Shown: positions 25,153-33,989 of the stretch, piece after piece
Position numbering within the stretch: the stretch's first letter is position 1
Layout: the number at the start of each line of letters is the position of its first letter
DNA from: Natronolimnobius sp. AArcel1
Lineage (GTDB): Archaea; Halobacteriota; Halobacteria; Halobacteriales; Natrialbaceae
Direction of reading: 5' to 3'
NCBI RefSeq assembly: GCF_011043775.1
Contig: NZ_JAAKXY010000002.1
Span: forward strand, 434,001 to 498,000
Length of the DNA: 64,000 nt
Made by a program: the position numbers and the translations under genes
Notes under the pieces: model-generated
What the model was told of the DNA's origin: nothing
Database searches by the model: none
Seen by the model: the letters and a program-made list of their open reading frames with translations, nothing else

Positions 25153-25980
25153 ATGTCAGGAACCGAGTATGGAGCCGAACCGGACGCCGGGACCGTCTAT
25201 CTCGTCGGCAGCGGCCCCGGCGATCCCGAACTGCTGACCTGCAAAGCCAGACGGCTGCTCGAGGAGGCCGATTTCGTCCTTCACGATAAGCTGCCTGGTC
25301 CGAAGATCATCGACTTGCTGCCCGACGACCGTCGGAAAGATGTGGGTAAACGTGCACACGGCGACCGAACCCCACAATCAGAGATTAACGAACTGCTGGT
25401 CGAACACGCCCGCGACGGACAGTCAGTTGTCCGGCTCAAAGGCGGCGATTCGTTCGTCTTCGGTCGCGGCGGTGAGGAAGCCGAGTATCTTGCGACCCAC
25501 GATGTGCCCTTCGAGGTCGTCCCCGCAGTGACCTCAGCGGTCGCTGCGCCCGCCGTCGCCGGCATTCCGGTCACACACCGTGATCACGCCTCGAGCGTCT
25601 CGTTTGTGACCGGCCACGAAGACCCGACCAAACCCGAGTCCACAGTCAACTGGAAGGCGCTGGCCGAGACTGGTGGGACCATCGTCGTCCTCATGGGCGT
25701 CACCCGTCTCCCCGACTACACCGATGCGCTGTGTGAGGCCGGCATGAATGCTGAAACGCCCGTTGCACTCGTCGAACGCGCGACCTGGCCGAACCAGCAG
25801 GTCGCAACGGGAACTCTCGAGACGATTGTCGAGGCACGCGATACGGTCGGGATCGAACCGCCCGCGATCACCGTCATCGGCGACGTTGCGGGCACGCGCG
25901 ACTCTGTCGTCGAGTTCCTCGCGAACGAGTCCGGTGTTGGCGCTGGTACCGACGGCTCCGCACCAGCAACTCGAGAGTGA
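25153..25980 (+). CDS. cobA: Uroporphyrinogen-III C-methyltransferase
   Basis: A 275-residue SUMT. It methylates uroporphyrinogen III at C2 and C7 to precorrin-2, feeding sirohaem, cobalamin and the archaeal alternative haem route. Signatures are VYLVGSGPGDPELLTCKA at the N-terminus, VRLKGGDSFVFGRGGEEAEYL near 97, and VVPAVTSAVAAPAVAGIPVTHR near 120. The start lies 14 bases after the hemC stop, so the genes form an operon. No HemD or dehydrogenase domain is fused. Confidence 0.95.
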   Translation: MSGTEYGAEPDAGTVYLVGSGPGDPELLTCKARRLLEEADFVLHDKLPGPKIIDLLPDDRRKDVGKRAHGDRTPQSEINELLVEHARDGQSVVRLKGGDSFVFGRGGEEAEYLATHDVPFEVVPAVTSAVAAPAVAGIPVTHRDHASSVSFVTGHEDPTKPESTVNWKALAETGGTIVVLMGVTRLPDYTDALCEAGMNAETPVALVERATWPNQQVATGTLETIVEARDTVGIEPPAITVIGDVAGTRDSVVEFLANESGVGAGTDGSAPATRE

Positions 25981-26008
25981 CAAAAGTCCTGAGACCGAAC
26001 GACATACA

Positions 26009-26746
26009 ATGGCTACCGCTCCCACCGTTGCTGTCTTTCGACCTGACGACGACCGGATCGATGACGCCGTCTCATTGCTCGAGTCGCTCGGGGCCGACCC
26101 CGTTCCTGACCCAATGCTGGCCGTCAAGCCGACCGGCCACACACCACGGACCGATGCCGACTACGTCGTCCTGACGAGCAAAACCGGCGCTGAACTCGTC
26201 GCCGACGCCGGCTGGGACCCCGGCGAACAAACCGTCTGTGCAATCGGCCCCGCAACGGCCGACGCACTCGAGGACGTCGGCTATGCCGTCGATTTTATCC
26301 CCGAAGAGTACACCTCGAGCGGCCTCGTTAGCGATCTCGAAGCCGACGTCGACGGCGCGCGCATCGAAGTCGCCCGCAGCGATCACGGCAGTCCAATCCT
26401 GCTCGAGGGACTCGAGGACGCAGGCGCGTACGTTCACGAGACCATCCTCTACCGACTGGTCCGACCCGAGGGAAGCGGAAGCTCGGCCGAACTGGCCGCC
26501 ACAGGCGACCTCGAGGCCGCCTGTTTCACCTCCTCGCTGACCGTCGAGCACTTCCTCGAGGCTGCCGATGCGCGCGGCGAACGTGACGCGGCACTCGCCG
26601 GCCTCGAGAAGGCTGTTGTCGGCGTTATCGGCGATCCTACGGCCGAGACCGCTCGGTCGCTCGGTGTCGAGGTCGATCTGGTCGCAAGCGAGGCGACGTT
26701 CGACGCGCTTGCCCGCGAAACGATCGACGCGCTCGCTGAGGATTGA
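26009..26746 (+). CDS. hemD: Uroporphyrinogen-III synthase
   Basis: A 245-residue bilobed enzyme that cyclises hydroxymethylbilane with inversion of ring D. HemD sequences are poorly conserved; support comes from VAVFRPDDDRIDDAV at the start, DYVVLTSKTGAELV, CAIGPATADAL, ETILYRLVRP and CFTSSLTVEHFLE, all in family order, and from position directly after cobA (28-base gap). A longer in-frame start at 25748 overlaps cobA and is not credible. Pathway: HemL-HemB-HemC-HemD-CobA are all in this window. Confidence 0.92.
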   Translation: MATAPTVAVFRPDDDRIDDAVSLLESLGADPVPDPMLAVKPTGHTPRTDADYVVLTSKTGAELVADAGWDPGEQTVCAIGPATADALEDVGYAVDFIPEEYTSSGLVSDLEADVDGARIEVARSDHGSPILLEGLEDAGAYVHETILYRLVRPEGSGSSAELAATGDLEAACFTSSLTVEHFLEAADARGERDAALAGLEKAVVGVIGDPTAETARSLGVEVDLVASEATFDALARETIDALAED

Positions 26747-26792
26747 CCCAGGACCGCGACTTTATCAGGAAAGGCGCACCAAGAGTGTCTCG

Positions 26793-28268
26793 ATGGCCGG
26801 GCCGATTCCCGAACTCGAGGAGCGAGCGACGCGTTGTGCACAGCGGCTGTGTGAAGCCGACCGCGTCCTGCTGGCTTCGCATATCGACGCCGACGGACTC
26901 ACGAGCGGCGCAATCGCGACGCAGGCACTCGAGCGCGCGTCGATTCCCGTCGAAACCGTCTTCGAGAAGCAACTCGACGACGACGCGATTGCAGCGATTG
27001 CCGACACGGGGTACGATACCGTCCTCTTTACTGACTTCGGGAGCGGCCAACTCGACTGTATTGGTGAGCACGAAGACGCGGGCGATTTTACGCCCGTCAT
27101 CGCTGACCACCACCAGCCCGCCGACCGCGACACCGAGTACCACCTCAATCCACTCCTGTTCGGCATCGACGGTGCGTCCGAACTCTCCGGCGCGGGCGCA
27201 AGCTACGTCCTCGCGCGGGCACTCGCAGACGTTTCGGACGAAACTAACGTTGCGACGGACGGCGGAACGGCGACAACAGACACAGCGACCACAGCCCACC
27301 CCGACAACCGCGACCTCGCCGCACTCGCCGTCGTCGGTGCCGTCGGCGACATGCAAGCCTCCGGCGGCGCACTCGAGGGCGCAAACGAACAAATCGTCGC
27401 CGAAGGCGTCGATGCTGGCGTCCTCGAGACCGGGAAAGACCTCGCCCTCTACGGGAAACAGACCCGTCCGCTCCCGAAACTCCTCGAGTACGCGAGTGAC
27501 GTCCACATTCCGGGCATTTCGAACAACGAAGCCGGGGCGTTGCAGTTCCTCGAGAATCTCGACCTCGAGCTCAAAGCCGACGGCGAGTGGCGGCGCTGGT
27601 CCGGACTGACCAACGACGAGAAACAGACCGTCGCGAGCGCACTCGTCCAAAAAGCCGTCTCAACTGGCGTCCCCGCAGGGAAAATCGACGGCCTCGTCGG
27701 CACTGCCTACGTCCTCGCTGACGAACCCATTGGGACCGAACTCCGCGATGCCAGCGAGTTCTCAACGCTGCTCAACGCAACCGCCCGCTACGAGCGTGCC
27801 GACGTCGGCCTCGGCGTCTGTCTTGGCAATCGGGAGGGCGCACTCGAGCAAGCCCGAACGCTGCTTCGAAACCACCGACGAAATCTCTCCGAGGGAATCA
27901 CGCTTGTCACGAACGAGGGCGTCACCCACGAGGACCACGTGCAGTGGTTCGACGCCGGCGACCGCATCCGTGAAACCATCGTCGGCATCGTCGCCGGCAT
28001 GGCAATGGGCAACGACGGCGTCAGTCACTCGAAACCGATCTTCGCCTTCGCCGCGAAAAACGACGACGAAACGAAGGTCTCAGCGCGTGGCACACACAGT
28101 CTGGTTCGACAAGGACTCGATCTCTCGAGTGTAATGAGCGAGGCATCACAGGCCGTCGGCGGCGATGGCGGCGGCCACAACGTTGCAGCCGGGGCAACAG
28201 TTCCCGCCGGGACCGAATCCGAGTTCATCGAGCACGCTGACAACCTTATTGGCGACCAGCTCGGCTAG
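26793..28268 (+). CDS. RecJ-like DHH-family single-strand exonuclease
   Basis: A 491-residue DHH phosphoesterase of the archaeal RecJ/GAN-like group. ASHIDADGLTSGA (near residue 30) is motif I and ADHHQPAD (near 108) the DHH motif. The C-terminal DHHA1 region ends with GGDGGGHNVAAGATVP. Archaeal RecJ-like proteins degrade single-stranded nucleic acid, and some associate with the CMG helicase through GINS. A TATA-like gactttatcag about 30 bases upstream supports the ATG at 26793; the longer frame to 26568 lies inside hemD. Its stop overlaps the convergent PHP gene by 4 bases. Confidence 0.9.
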   Translation: MAGPIPELEERATRCAQRLCEADRVLLASHIDADGLTSGAIATQALERASIPVETVFEKQLDDDAIAAIADTGYDTVLFTDFGSGQLDCIGEHEDAGDFTPVIADHHQPADRDTEYHLNPLLFGIDGASELSGAGASYVLARALADVSDETNVATDGGTATTDTATTAHPDNRDLAALAVVGAVGDMQASGGALEGANEQIVAEGVDAGVLETGKDLALYGKQTRPLPKLLEYASDVHIPGISNNEAGALQFLENLDLELKADGEWRRWSGLTNDEKQTVASALVQKAVSTGVPAGKIDGLVGTAYVLADEPIGTELRDASEFSTLLNATARYERADVGLGVCLGNREGALEQARTLLRNHRRNLSEGITLVTNEGVTHEDHVQWFDAGDRIRETIVGIVAGMAMGNDGVSHSKPIFAFAAKNDDETKVSARGTHSLVRQGLDLSSVMSEASQAVGGDGGGHNVAAGATVPAGTESEFIEHADNLIGDQLG

Positions 28269-29017
28269 GGACGGTCCATCGACGCTGGCACAGTCGGGAG
28301 AAGCGGTGCACGCGATGTCAGAAGATACGTCGATTTTCGGACGGCCCCTTTGGTGTACTGTACCGTACTCTTGTGAACTGGCGTGCGTTTACCACGGATT
28401 TGGGTTCGACCCTCGAGAATGGCCTCAACGAGGTCGTCACCGTCAATCTCAGCTTTCGTCCGGTTCGTGGCGTCGGGTTCGACAAGGATTTCGGTGTAGG
28501 CTTTGCCGACGTTCGGGAGGTAATGAGCGTCGCTGGCTCCAATTTCTGGGTACTCACGACGACGGGCAAACGTTCGAGCGCGGCGATTGCGGTAGCCGGT
28601 AAAGAGCATCGAGTTGTATGTCTCGATCGCATCAGCATCCTGGATCCGGCGTTTGCGCACACCGTGTCGACTGCGCTGGAACGGATGGGGCACAACGGCG
28701 ATGCCATCTAGTTCCCGAACCGTTTCGACAGTCTCCATGAACGGCTGGCCGGGATCGGGCCGTTCCTCAACACCGATCGCCAGAAGGTGGCCGTGCTTCG
28801 TTGAGATTTCGACACCGGGAATGCCGACGAGTCCGTACTCGGGGGCGATTTCAGCAGCGCGAATTGATTCGTCAATTTCGTCGTGATCAGTGATGACGAC
28901 GCCGTCGAGACCGATGTCAGCCGCGTGTTCTAAGACGAGTTCGATCGGTTCGTGCCCGTCATAGGAGTCATCAGAGTGAACATGAAAATCGATTGCAAAC
29001 GGAATCTGAGACGTCAT
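28265..29017 (-). CDS. PHP-domain phosphoesterase (PHP-PHP-C type)
   Basis: A 250-residue protein with PHP metal motifs: DFHVHSDDSYDGHEP at the N-terminus, VVITDHDEI near 38, GIPGVEISTKHGHLLAIG near 65-80, VVPHPFQRSRHG near 110, and IGASDAHYLPNVGKAYTE near 160. The C-terminal segment (TPVHKSTVQYTKGAVRKS) is typical of PHP-associated C-terminal extensions. A TATA-like tgtttatgctg lies near 29053, so the ATG at 29017 is preferred over 29056. Substrate undetermined. It is the last ordinary gene before the transposase region. Confidence 0.85.
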   Translation of the reverse strand: MTSQIPFAIDFHVHSDDSYDGHEPIELVLEHAADIGLDGVVITDHDEIDESIRAAEIAPEYGLVGIPGVEISTKHGHLLAIGVEERPDPGQPFMETVETVRELDGIAVVPHPFQRSRHGVRKRRIQDADAIETYNSMLFTGYRNRRARTFARRREYPEIGASDAHYLPNVGKAYTEILVEPDATNRTKAEIDGDDLVEAILEGRTQIRGKRTPVHKSTVQYTKGAVRKSTYLLTSRAPLLPTVPASMDRP

Positions 29018-29208
29018 CGCAGGGATAAGCAGTACCCCGTTGATCAGCATAAACACTGTGCTGTCGATACTGCAGGAGTCGCCAATGAGTGACCGTGGAA
29101 AACTAAGCGAGTGAAATAAAGTCGCGCTCTCAGTTGGCAGCCCGGGCTCACAGTCTGGGAAACTCTAGTAAACCAAGAAATATCTAGAAAATTGAAAAGA
29201 TAACCGGT

Positions 29209-30957
29209 TCAGTCTTCGGTGTAGGAGCTGGCGAAGTCAACGAACTCACCCGCCCGCAACTCACGTTCATCGGGATCGAACCGACCGTACATCTCCATTT
29301 GCGTCCAATAGTCCGCGACCCGCCACGCGTTTTGCATCACACATCCGAACGCGAAGTAGAACAGCCGGGTTGCGTACCGGTGCGTTCGAATATCTGGCCA
29401 AAACTCCTGTCTCACTACCTGGTATTGGGATTCGATCTGCCAGCGGTGGCTATACTGCTTGACGAACTCCTCTACCGTGTCCTCTGCCACCCACGGATTC
29501 GTGGTCCGAAAGACGGCTGTGCGCGTATTCTCGCGTGTCGAAGGAAGATACAATTCCTTCACCACTGACGGCTCAAAGTCCCAATCCTTCTCGTCTACCG
29601 TTCGCTCCAAGATGTAGGTCGGAACATCAACGTCGATGTCCTTGTGTGCCATATACGTACAGTGGTATTTCTGGTACTTGTTCTTCCGAAGCGGGGTCAG
29701 AATCTCCACATCTCGATTGATCGTTTCTGCCAGTACCTGGTAGCCGTCGAACGCGCGGTCGGCTACGAGAAACTCCGGATTCCCATACCTCTCAGCTTGA
29801 TCAAGGAGCCCTTCAACGATTTCGTGTTTGTGCGTTGTTTCGCCACCCCAGTCGGACTTAGCGGTGAGACGGTACAGCCCGAGAACTATCGGGAGCGATT
29901 GCTCGCGCGTGGTGGTGATCGTCCCATATTTGAGTGCGAACGGCGACGGGTGACTCTTGGGCATTCCGTGGACCACTTCCGCCATTCGCTCGTTCGGATC
30001 TGGGTCACCATAGTAGTTTGAAACGGTTTCGTCGAGTGCTAATCGGAGATCGGCAGGGAATAGGTCCTCGTCAGCGTCTTGCAGCTCGGAAATGGTCGAA
30101 CCAACGGACTGGTGGAACGCTTCGAGGATGTCTTCTTCCGAGTAGCGTTTGATAATGTCTCTGAACCGGCTTGAAGCGGTCCCTTCGCCGGTGTTTCGTT
30201 GGTACCGGCGCGGCCCTTTGTCCGCCGAAGCGTCTACCATCCCCATATAGAGCAACTGACAAAGGTGTTCGAAGTCACTTCGCCCACACTTCCAATACGG
30301 GAAGACAAGTTCACACGCTCGCTTCGAGGCGTGCTCTTTGATTACGTCTTGATCGATCCGCGTCTCGTCGCCGCCGTCGGCTTCCCAGTCCGGATGATGC
30401 GTGATGTACCGCCAGTGCGTTTCGTACTCATGACCAGTCCGAACGACCTCATCTCCAAACTGGGAAAGGAAACGTCGAAGTTCGAAGTCGAACCGGTTCC
30501 GCTTTGCGTTCCCGGGTGTCGGGTGGCTAATTGCGTGTTCCATCCCGAGCATTTCCCGGAACCACGACCGCTCGGAGTTATCAGCGAACTCGCGGTGACT
30601 CATCCCGGTCGCTTGGATGAACAGCCACACGCGCATTGCCGTCTCGAAATCAAGAGTTCTTGACCTCACGCGTTGGATTTGATCGTCGAACGCGTGATCT
30701 GGTAGTGGTGTCTCCCCGAGCGCCTGCTGAAAGTTCTGCCCCGAGGCAAGCCGCGAGTCTAAGTACTCGATGTACCGCCGAATGAGTGCGGGTACTTTGG
30801 ACACGTACGGCTCCGGTATCTCGTCGGGGTCTGGGTAGGTAAAGTCCGAAAGCTCACGCTGAGCGCCGCCGAGATCACCGTAGATTTCCTCGAAGGATTT
30901 CGACTGTGGCTCAGTCCAATTCCCGTCAGAAAATCCATCGTCATTGAACACGTTCAC
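29209..30957 (-). mobile_element. DDE transposase gene (IS4-like), element ends not resolved
   Basis: An intact 582-codon transposase. The Asp-containing segments RLALDETVSNYYGD (near residue 300) and FLVADRAFDGYQ (near 390) and the IS4-type Y-x2-R-x3-E signature in YSHRWQIESQYQVVRQ (near 505) form a complete DDE triad. The N-terminal 250 residues contain a helix-rich DNA-binding part. I could not find matching terminal inverted repeats or a target duplication by eye in 29057-29208 or 30958-31188, so exact boundaries are open. Composition is less GC-rich than neighbours. The frame is unbroken, so it may be active. Confidence 0.85.
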
Positions 30958-31188
30958 TGGCTAGTATTTCAAAAAGTCCTAAAAGTGTACCGAGCAATAC
31001 CTACCTGTCTTCCAGCCTATAACGGTAGTTGATAGCGCGGTTTCATTATTCAGAATGTCGCTGAAACTGAACTAGGTGATTCGGTAACTACGCGTGCAAA
31101 CCTATCGATGGTGTACTGATCGAGTCTATAGTATGGTCAGAAATAAACTATTAATAATCACTGGAGAGTAGGGAGACAGCACTCACTC
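30958..31188. other. A/T-rich spacer after the transposase gene
   Basis: No ORF is supported. It is A/T-rich (31135-31165 contains aataaactattaataat, the likely promoter of the Nudix gene) and should contain the right end of the insertion sequence, though no inverted repeat is evident by eye. Confidence 0.5.
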
Positions 31189-31737
31189 ATGCCTATCAAA
31201 GATCGAAGTAAGAGAGAAGTTGATCGGAGGCTCTCACGGCTCAGGGATGAATATGGAACCTTTCCAGTGGACGAAAAGACGGTCACTAACGATCCAGAGT
31301 TCTTCGAGCACGGTCGAGATTTAGTGAAAGATGGCTGGATTGGAGATGCAGGAGCATGGGTCACGGACGATTCGAACAGAGTACTCCTGATTCGACACAG
31401 CGGAAGTACGGATCAGTGGGGAACACCAGGAGGCGGCCACGAACCCGAAGAAACGATGGAGGAAACGGCTCTCCGTGAGGTTCGAGAGGAAACCGGGATC
31501 GATTGCACCATCACCGACGTCTTTTGGGCCCGTCGCAAGACTGTCGTTCTGGAGACTGACCCGGATCAGCGATTCTACATGCTCACCGTACAGTTTGAGG
31601 CAGATTCTGAAGGAGGTGAGATCTCGATCAGTGATGAAGAGGTCGTGGAGGCCAGATGGTTCTCGGAATCACCGGGAAACGTCGCTGATTTCCTCGAAGG
31701 GAGGGTACAGACGTGGAACAGCAGAAGCGACCAATGA
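31189..31737 (+). CDS. Nudix hydrolase
   Basis: A 182-residue Nudix protein. The N-terminal 60 residues are helical (SKREVDRRLSRLRDEYG). The Nudix box GGGHEPEETMEETALREVRE followed by ETGIDC, near residues 80-103, has all the metal-binding Glu of Gx5Ex7REUxEExGU. Nudix enzymes cleave nucleoside diphosphates linked to another group; substrate unknown. Its stop overlaps the next gene's ATG in the four-base ATGA (31734-31737), so the two are translationally coupled. It lies in the less GC-rich accessory stretch. Confidence 0.9.
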   Translation: MPIKDRSKREVDRRLSRLRDEYGTFPVDEKTVTNDPEFFEHGRDLVKDGWIGDAGAWVTDDSNRVLLIRHSGSTDQWGTPGGGHEPEETMEETALREVREETGIDCTITDVFWARRKTVVLETDPDQRFYMLTVQFEADSEGGEISISDEEVVEARWFSESPGNVADFLEGRVQTWNSRSDQ

Positions 31738-32159
31738 ACGTGTTTGCTTTCGACCGTGACTATACTGTCGACGTGAGCCCGCATCCCGAGCGACCAGTCG
31801 TCCCGCTCGGATGGATTATACATCTCGATGAGGAGACTGAGCACGAAGTGTGGGCAATCGGAAATCAGGACCTCAAGGCCGAGGCGGACATCCCCGGTAT
31901 ACAGGAACTCATTCGTCGGTTGGACAACAAATGGTACGAGAAAATCGGCGAACGAGCGGACGAAGAGTGGTTCGATGAGTGGCCGACACGGAAAGAACGA
32001 CTTCGAATGCTCGAAGAACTGTTCCCACGAGCAACGGAATACATCGTGGTTGACGATGCCGACCTTTCAGACGTCGAAAGGTGGACCCACTATTTCGCTT
32101 GGGACTTCGTTGAAGCGGTCGAGTCCGGTACGATAGACACGGAATTCCCTGATAAGTAG
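31734..32159 (+). CDS. HAD-like haloarchaeal protein coupled to Nudix
   Basis: A 141-residue protein starting MNVFAFDRDYTVDVSPHP. The FDRDYTVD segment resembles HAD motif I (DxDxTV). Then come WIIHLDEETEHEVWAIGNQ, which fits a motif-II-like strand-Asn, and TEYIVVDDADLSD, a motif-IV-like acidic pair. A phosphatase activity is therefore possible but unproven. The start at 31734 is chosen because of the ATGA overlap with the Nudix stop. It probably works in the same small-molecule or RNA-end pathway as its Nudix partner. Confidence 0.65.
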   Translation: MNVFAFDRDYTVDVSPHPERPVVPLGWIIHLDEETEHEVWAIGNQDLKAEADIPGIQELIRRLDNKWYEKIGERADEEWFDEWPTRKERLRMLEELFPRATEYIVVDDADLSDVERWTHYFAWDFVEAVESGTIDTEFPDK

Positions 32160-32508
32160 CTCTCTGTACTTACCGTTCGTCGAGAGTCTCAAAGAGAGTA
32201 TGAAAACAGTTCTATGACACCCTCCCCACGTGAGTTTGCGTTCCAACTCTGAGAGCAAAGTCTAGGCGGCTTTGCGACGCAACCGTTCTTTATCTAATTA
32301 CTTTCACGAAAAGAGGGGTGCTAGACACTAGATACGTGTCTGACGTTCTCTAGGAGAGATTTTTCATATGCAACCAACTACTTTTCCACTTCTCTAATTG
32401 GCGAGTCCTGATACTGACAGAGACGATATTTCGTATCGCACAGTGTGGTTTATGACCCATACCAGGGCAAACGAAGACAACTGCGAATAGACACTCACAG
32501 TCGACCGA
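32160..32508. other. Gene-free spacer with small hairpins
   Basis: No credible ORF. It contains the dyads AGACAC/GTGTCT (32323-32328, 32336-32341) and TCTC-tag-GAGA followed by five T (about 32351-32366), the latter terminator-like. The base composition is A/T-richer than the genome norm, continuing the accessory character of the upstream island. Confidence 0.45.
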
Positions 32509-32904
32509 TTATTTGGTCTCTGCCGCCGTGTCCGTCCCTGGTATAAAATCCGAGAGTGAAACCCGTTTGACCACCGCGGAGACGTCGAATGGATCCTCGA
32601 GCACATCGGCTTTGTCGTGAACACGGTGCATACACTCGAGCAATCCCTCGAGTGCGGCACCGCGGGTTGACACGCGGCCAATAGTAGCCGTGTGTAGTTG
32701 CTCGCCGATTGAGTAGCGATAGCGCAGTTCCCAGTAGTAGTTGAGGCCGAGACCGGGGTGACAGCGGTCGGCGGTCGTTCGGTCTGCAACGAGTTCGATC
32801 GGTGGCCGGCTGTAGCGATATCGAAACCGCCCCTCACAGAGCTCGGCTGCGCCCCATCCCGGCGGCAACGCTTCTGGTGGGATCGGTCGCGGGTTCGAGG
32901 GCAT
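32509..32904 (-). CDS. Hypothetical 131-residue protein
   Basis: A soluble protein: MPSNPRPIPPEALPPGWGAA start, a Tyr/Arg-rich strand region (GRFRYRYSRPPIELVADR, then YYWELRYRYSIGEQ) and a helical segment AALEGLLECMHRVHDKAD. It ends in a short acidic tail. It looks like an intact small beta-alpha fold with normal haloarchaeal codon use, probably just outside the accessory stretch. I recognise no family. Confidence 0.6.
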   Translation of the reverse strand: MPSNPRPIPPEALPPGWGAAELCEGRFRYRYSRPPIELVADRTTADRCHPGLGLNYYWELRYRYSIGEQLHTATIGRVSTRGAALEGLLECMHRVHDKADVLEDPFDVSAVVKRVSLSDFIPGTDTAAETK

Positions 32905-33101
32905 ATGAGTGGGTATCGCGAGTGGCAGTGGAGTGGATTATCCTTGCGTACGCACCCATCGTTTGTGCCACCGAATAGGGCATCAGCGCTGGCGAGTGTC
33001 CAATATACCGGAACTGCGAACGCAACCGTTCACCGGAGCGTACCGAGCCAGACTGACTGCCAATCGTCCGACTTTTGTCCTCGCTCGCGCTGTATTCCCG
33101 T

Positions 33102-33419
33102 ATGGCCGATTTCGATCCCGAGAAATTCGAAGACAAGTACGCCAACTACTTCCCCGAACTCCAGCAGGCGTACAAAAACGCGTTCAACCGAATGAACGAC
33201 AAGTATGACTCCGAACTCGTCCACGCAATCGACCAGCAAGTGCTCAACGAGAGCGAGCCGTTTTATGCCGGCGATGGCGAGTTCACGATCGAACTCCCCG
33301 ATAACCCCTACGGGCGGCTATCGGGCGTCGTCGTCGAACAAGACCGCTTCGAAGAAGTCCTCGAGATTCACGTCGGCGAAATCGAAACCGAACTCGAGCG
33401 CGTCTTCGAGTTTGAATAG
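33102..33419 (+). CDS. DUF5783-like haloarchaeal protein
   Basis: A 105-residue very acidic protein: MADFDPEKFEDKYANYFPEL, then AYKNAFNRMNDKYDSELVHA, a short beta segment FTIELPDNPYGRL, and a final helix ETELERVFEFE. It matches the haloarchaeal DUF5783 family as I remember it. The ATG at 33102 is chosen because the family starts with MADFDP; the upstream frame to 33075 adds unrelated residues. Function unknown. Confidence 0.75.
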   Translation: MADFDPEKFEDKYANYFPELQQAYKNAFNRMNDKYDSELVHAIDQQVLNESEPFYAGDGEFTIELPDNPYGRLSGVVVEQDRFEEVLEIHVGEIETELERVFEFE

Positions 33420-33572
33420 GCTGAAACAGGCCGGTTGATCCACTTCTACTGTGACTCGACCCGTGACGCGGCCGTGCCGGTAGGTCGGAGAACCCCGTTC
33501 GAGACGATCACAACAGGTCGACCGAACACGAACGACGGAAGGTTTAGGGGCTCCCACACCCAAGTGGCTCGT

Positions 33573-33941
33573 ATGAGTACCGACACCCAGAACGACGGGG
33601 ACGACCTCGAGGATCGCGTTTCGAACTTCCTGCGGCGGAACTTCCCACAGATTCAGATGCACGGCGGCAGCGCAGCAATTCAGGATATCGACCGCGAGAG
33701 CGGTGAGGTCACCATCGCACTGGGCGGTGCCTGTAGTGGCTGTGGCATCTCGCCGATGACGATTCAGGCGATCAAGAGCCGAATGGTCAAAGAGATCCCT
33801 GAAATCGAGAAAGTCAACGCCCACACCGGCATGGACGGCGGTGGCGACATGGGCGGCGGCGGTGGCATGGAGCCGTCGTTCCCCGGCGAAACCGTCGACG
33901 ACGACGGTGCAGCCGACGAAGGACCGGAAGCCCCGTTCTAA
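33573..33941 (+). CDS. NifU C-terminal-domain Fe-S scaffold-like protein
   Basis: A 122-residue protein with one NifU-like domain (about 15-85): VSNFLRRNFPQIQMHGGSAA, then GEVTIALGGACSGCGISPMT, holding the CxxC that binds a labile [4Fe-4S] cluster, then IQAIKSRMVKEIPEIEKV. The C-terminus is a Gly/Met/Asp-rich tail. Such proteins store or deliver clusters to apo-proteins. Several potential clients lie in this window (PriL, XPD-like helicase, ferredoxins), although that link is only an inference. A TATA-like ggtttagggg is 29 bases upstream. Confidence 0.88.
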   Translation: MSTDTQNDGDDLEDRVSNFLRRNFPQIQMHGGSAAIQDIDRESGEVTIALGGACSGCGISPMTIQAIKSRMVKEIPEIEKVNAHTGMDGGGDMGGGGGMEPSFPGETVDDDGAADEGPEAPF

Positions 33942-33989
33942 GCGTTCAATCCGTTTTCGAGCTGTTTTCGCTTTCGTTTTCGGACCCAC

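Noticed and set aside
26568-26792. Upstream extension of the RecJ-like protein
   Set aside because: It lies inside hemD in another frame, is Arg/Ser-rich, and a TATA-like box sits just before 26793.
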